64,000 nt of DNA from Unio delphinus (Eukaryota > Mollusca > Bivalvia > Unionida > Unionidae), in the NCBI GenBank assembly GCA_029339505.1, contig JAQISU010001235.1:36419815-36483814 (forward strand). The letters are read 5' to 3'. Both the position numbers and the translations under genes were made by a program. Shown here in pieces: positions 63,851 to 64,000 of the stretch; position 1 is the stretch's first letter; each line of letters begins with the position of its first letter. The notes below the pieces were generated by a model, which had not been told where the DNA came from, did no database searches, and saw nothing but the letters and a program-made list of their open reading frames with translations.

Positions 63851-64000
63851 AGAGAAAGAAAGCAAATATAATAATGCATTTAAAGCATGCTGATGTCTGT
63901 TAAGAGAACAATTTATTTTGTATTAAATCTGACACGTATGTTACATATTTCTGAAAGAACATCTGACACGTATGTTACATATTTCTGAAAGAACAACGAA

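Larger units (their letters stand above)
62151..64000 (+). mobile_element. hAT-like DNA transposon, copy 2, runs off window
   Basis: CAGGGTTCGTACGGTC directly after TATATATAA; the empty site is at about 14530 in copy 1 of the duplication. Homologous to 544-3040 but lacking the zinc-finger segment (1108-1515 there). The right end lies outside the window. A 40-bp direct repeat (ATCTGACACGTATGTTACAT...) occurs at 63925-64000. Confidence 0.85.

Overview
This is AT-rich animal nuclear DNA: short exons with GT-AG introns, long tandem arrays inside introns, and retrotransposons and DNA transposons nested in each other. The mix (DIRS, a Ty3-like element with integrase before RT, a Polinton/Maverick, a CR1/Jockey-group LINE, 5- to 8-bp-TSD hAT-like elements, tRNA-derived SINEs) suggests a marine invertebrate, perhaps a mollusc. 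That placement is inference. There is no prokaryotic gene organisation and no CRISPR.

The only recognisable host gene is BRX1 (BRIX1), a ribosome biogenesis factor, on the + strand. Eight exons lie between 5954 and 30989. The first exons, coding for the N-terminus, were not found and probably lie upstream. Its introns hold satellites with monomers of about 52, 42, 50, 55/57 and 51 bp, a 5.8-kb DIRS retrotransposon (8278-14066), a 3.05-kb unclassified DNA transposon with an 8-bp TSD (20182-23232), a small hAT-like element and a foldback element. Upstream (1-3136) is a 64-bp satellite split by a 2.5-kb hAT-like transposon.

Downstream of BRX1 are a RTE-like LINE remnant and a decayed Ty3-type LTR element on the - strand (32872-38783) with the order gag-PR-INT-RT-RNaseH, as in Gmr1-like elements. 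Next comes a 14-kb Polinton enlarged to about 20 kb by insertions (about 38784-59281). Its left half, on -, carries minor capsid, fibre-like, protease, double-jelly-roll capsid, small structural, NUMOD/HNH and Cys-rich genes. Its right half carries protein-primed DNA polymerase, SF1 helicase and HNH nuclease on +, facing integrase and a PLA2-like gene on -. It is broken by frameshifts and stops, by two oppositely oriented 1.55-kb TG...CA elements with 5-bp TSDs, and by a 3-kb CR1/Jockey-group LINE. No packaging ATPase was found.

At 59282 the sequence returns to BRX1 DNA: 59282-62150 is a second copy of part of the gene (exons 60194-60237 and 61946-62016). It lacks the DIRS and most of the satellite, but has its own copy of the hAT-like transposon, which runs off the window end. 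Either the locus is duplicated or two haplotypes were joined in assembly.
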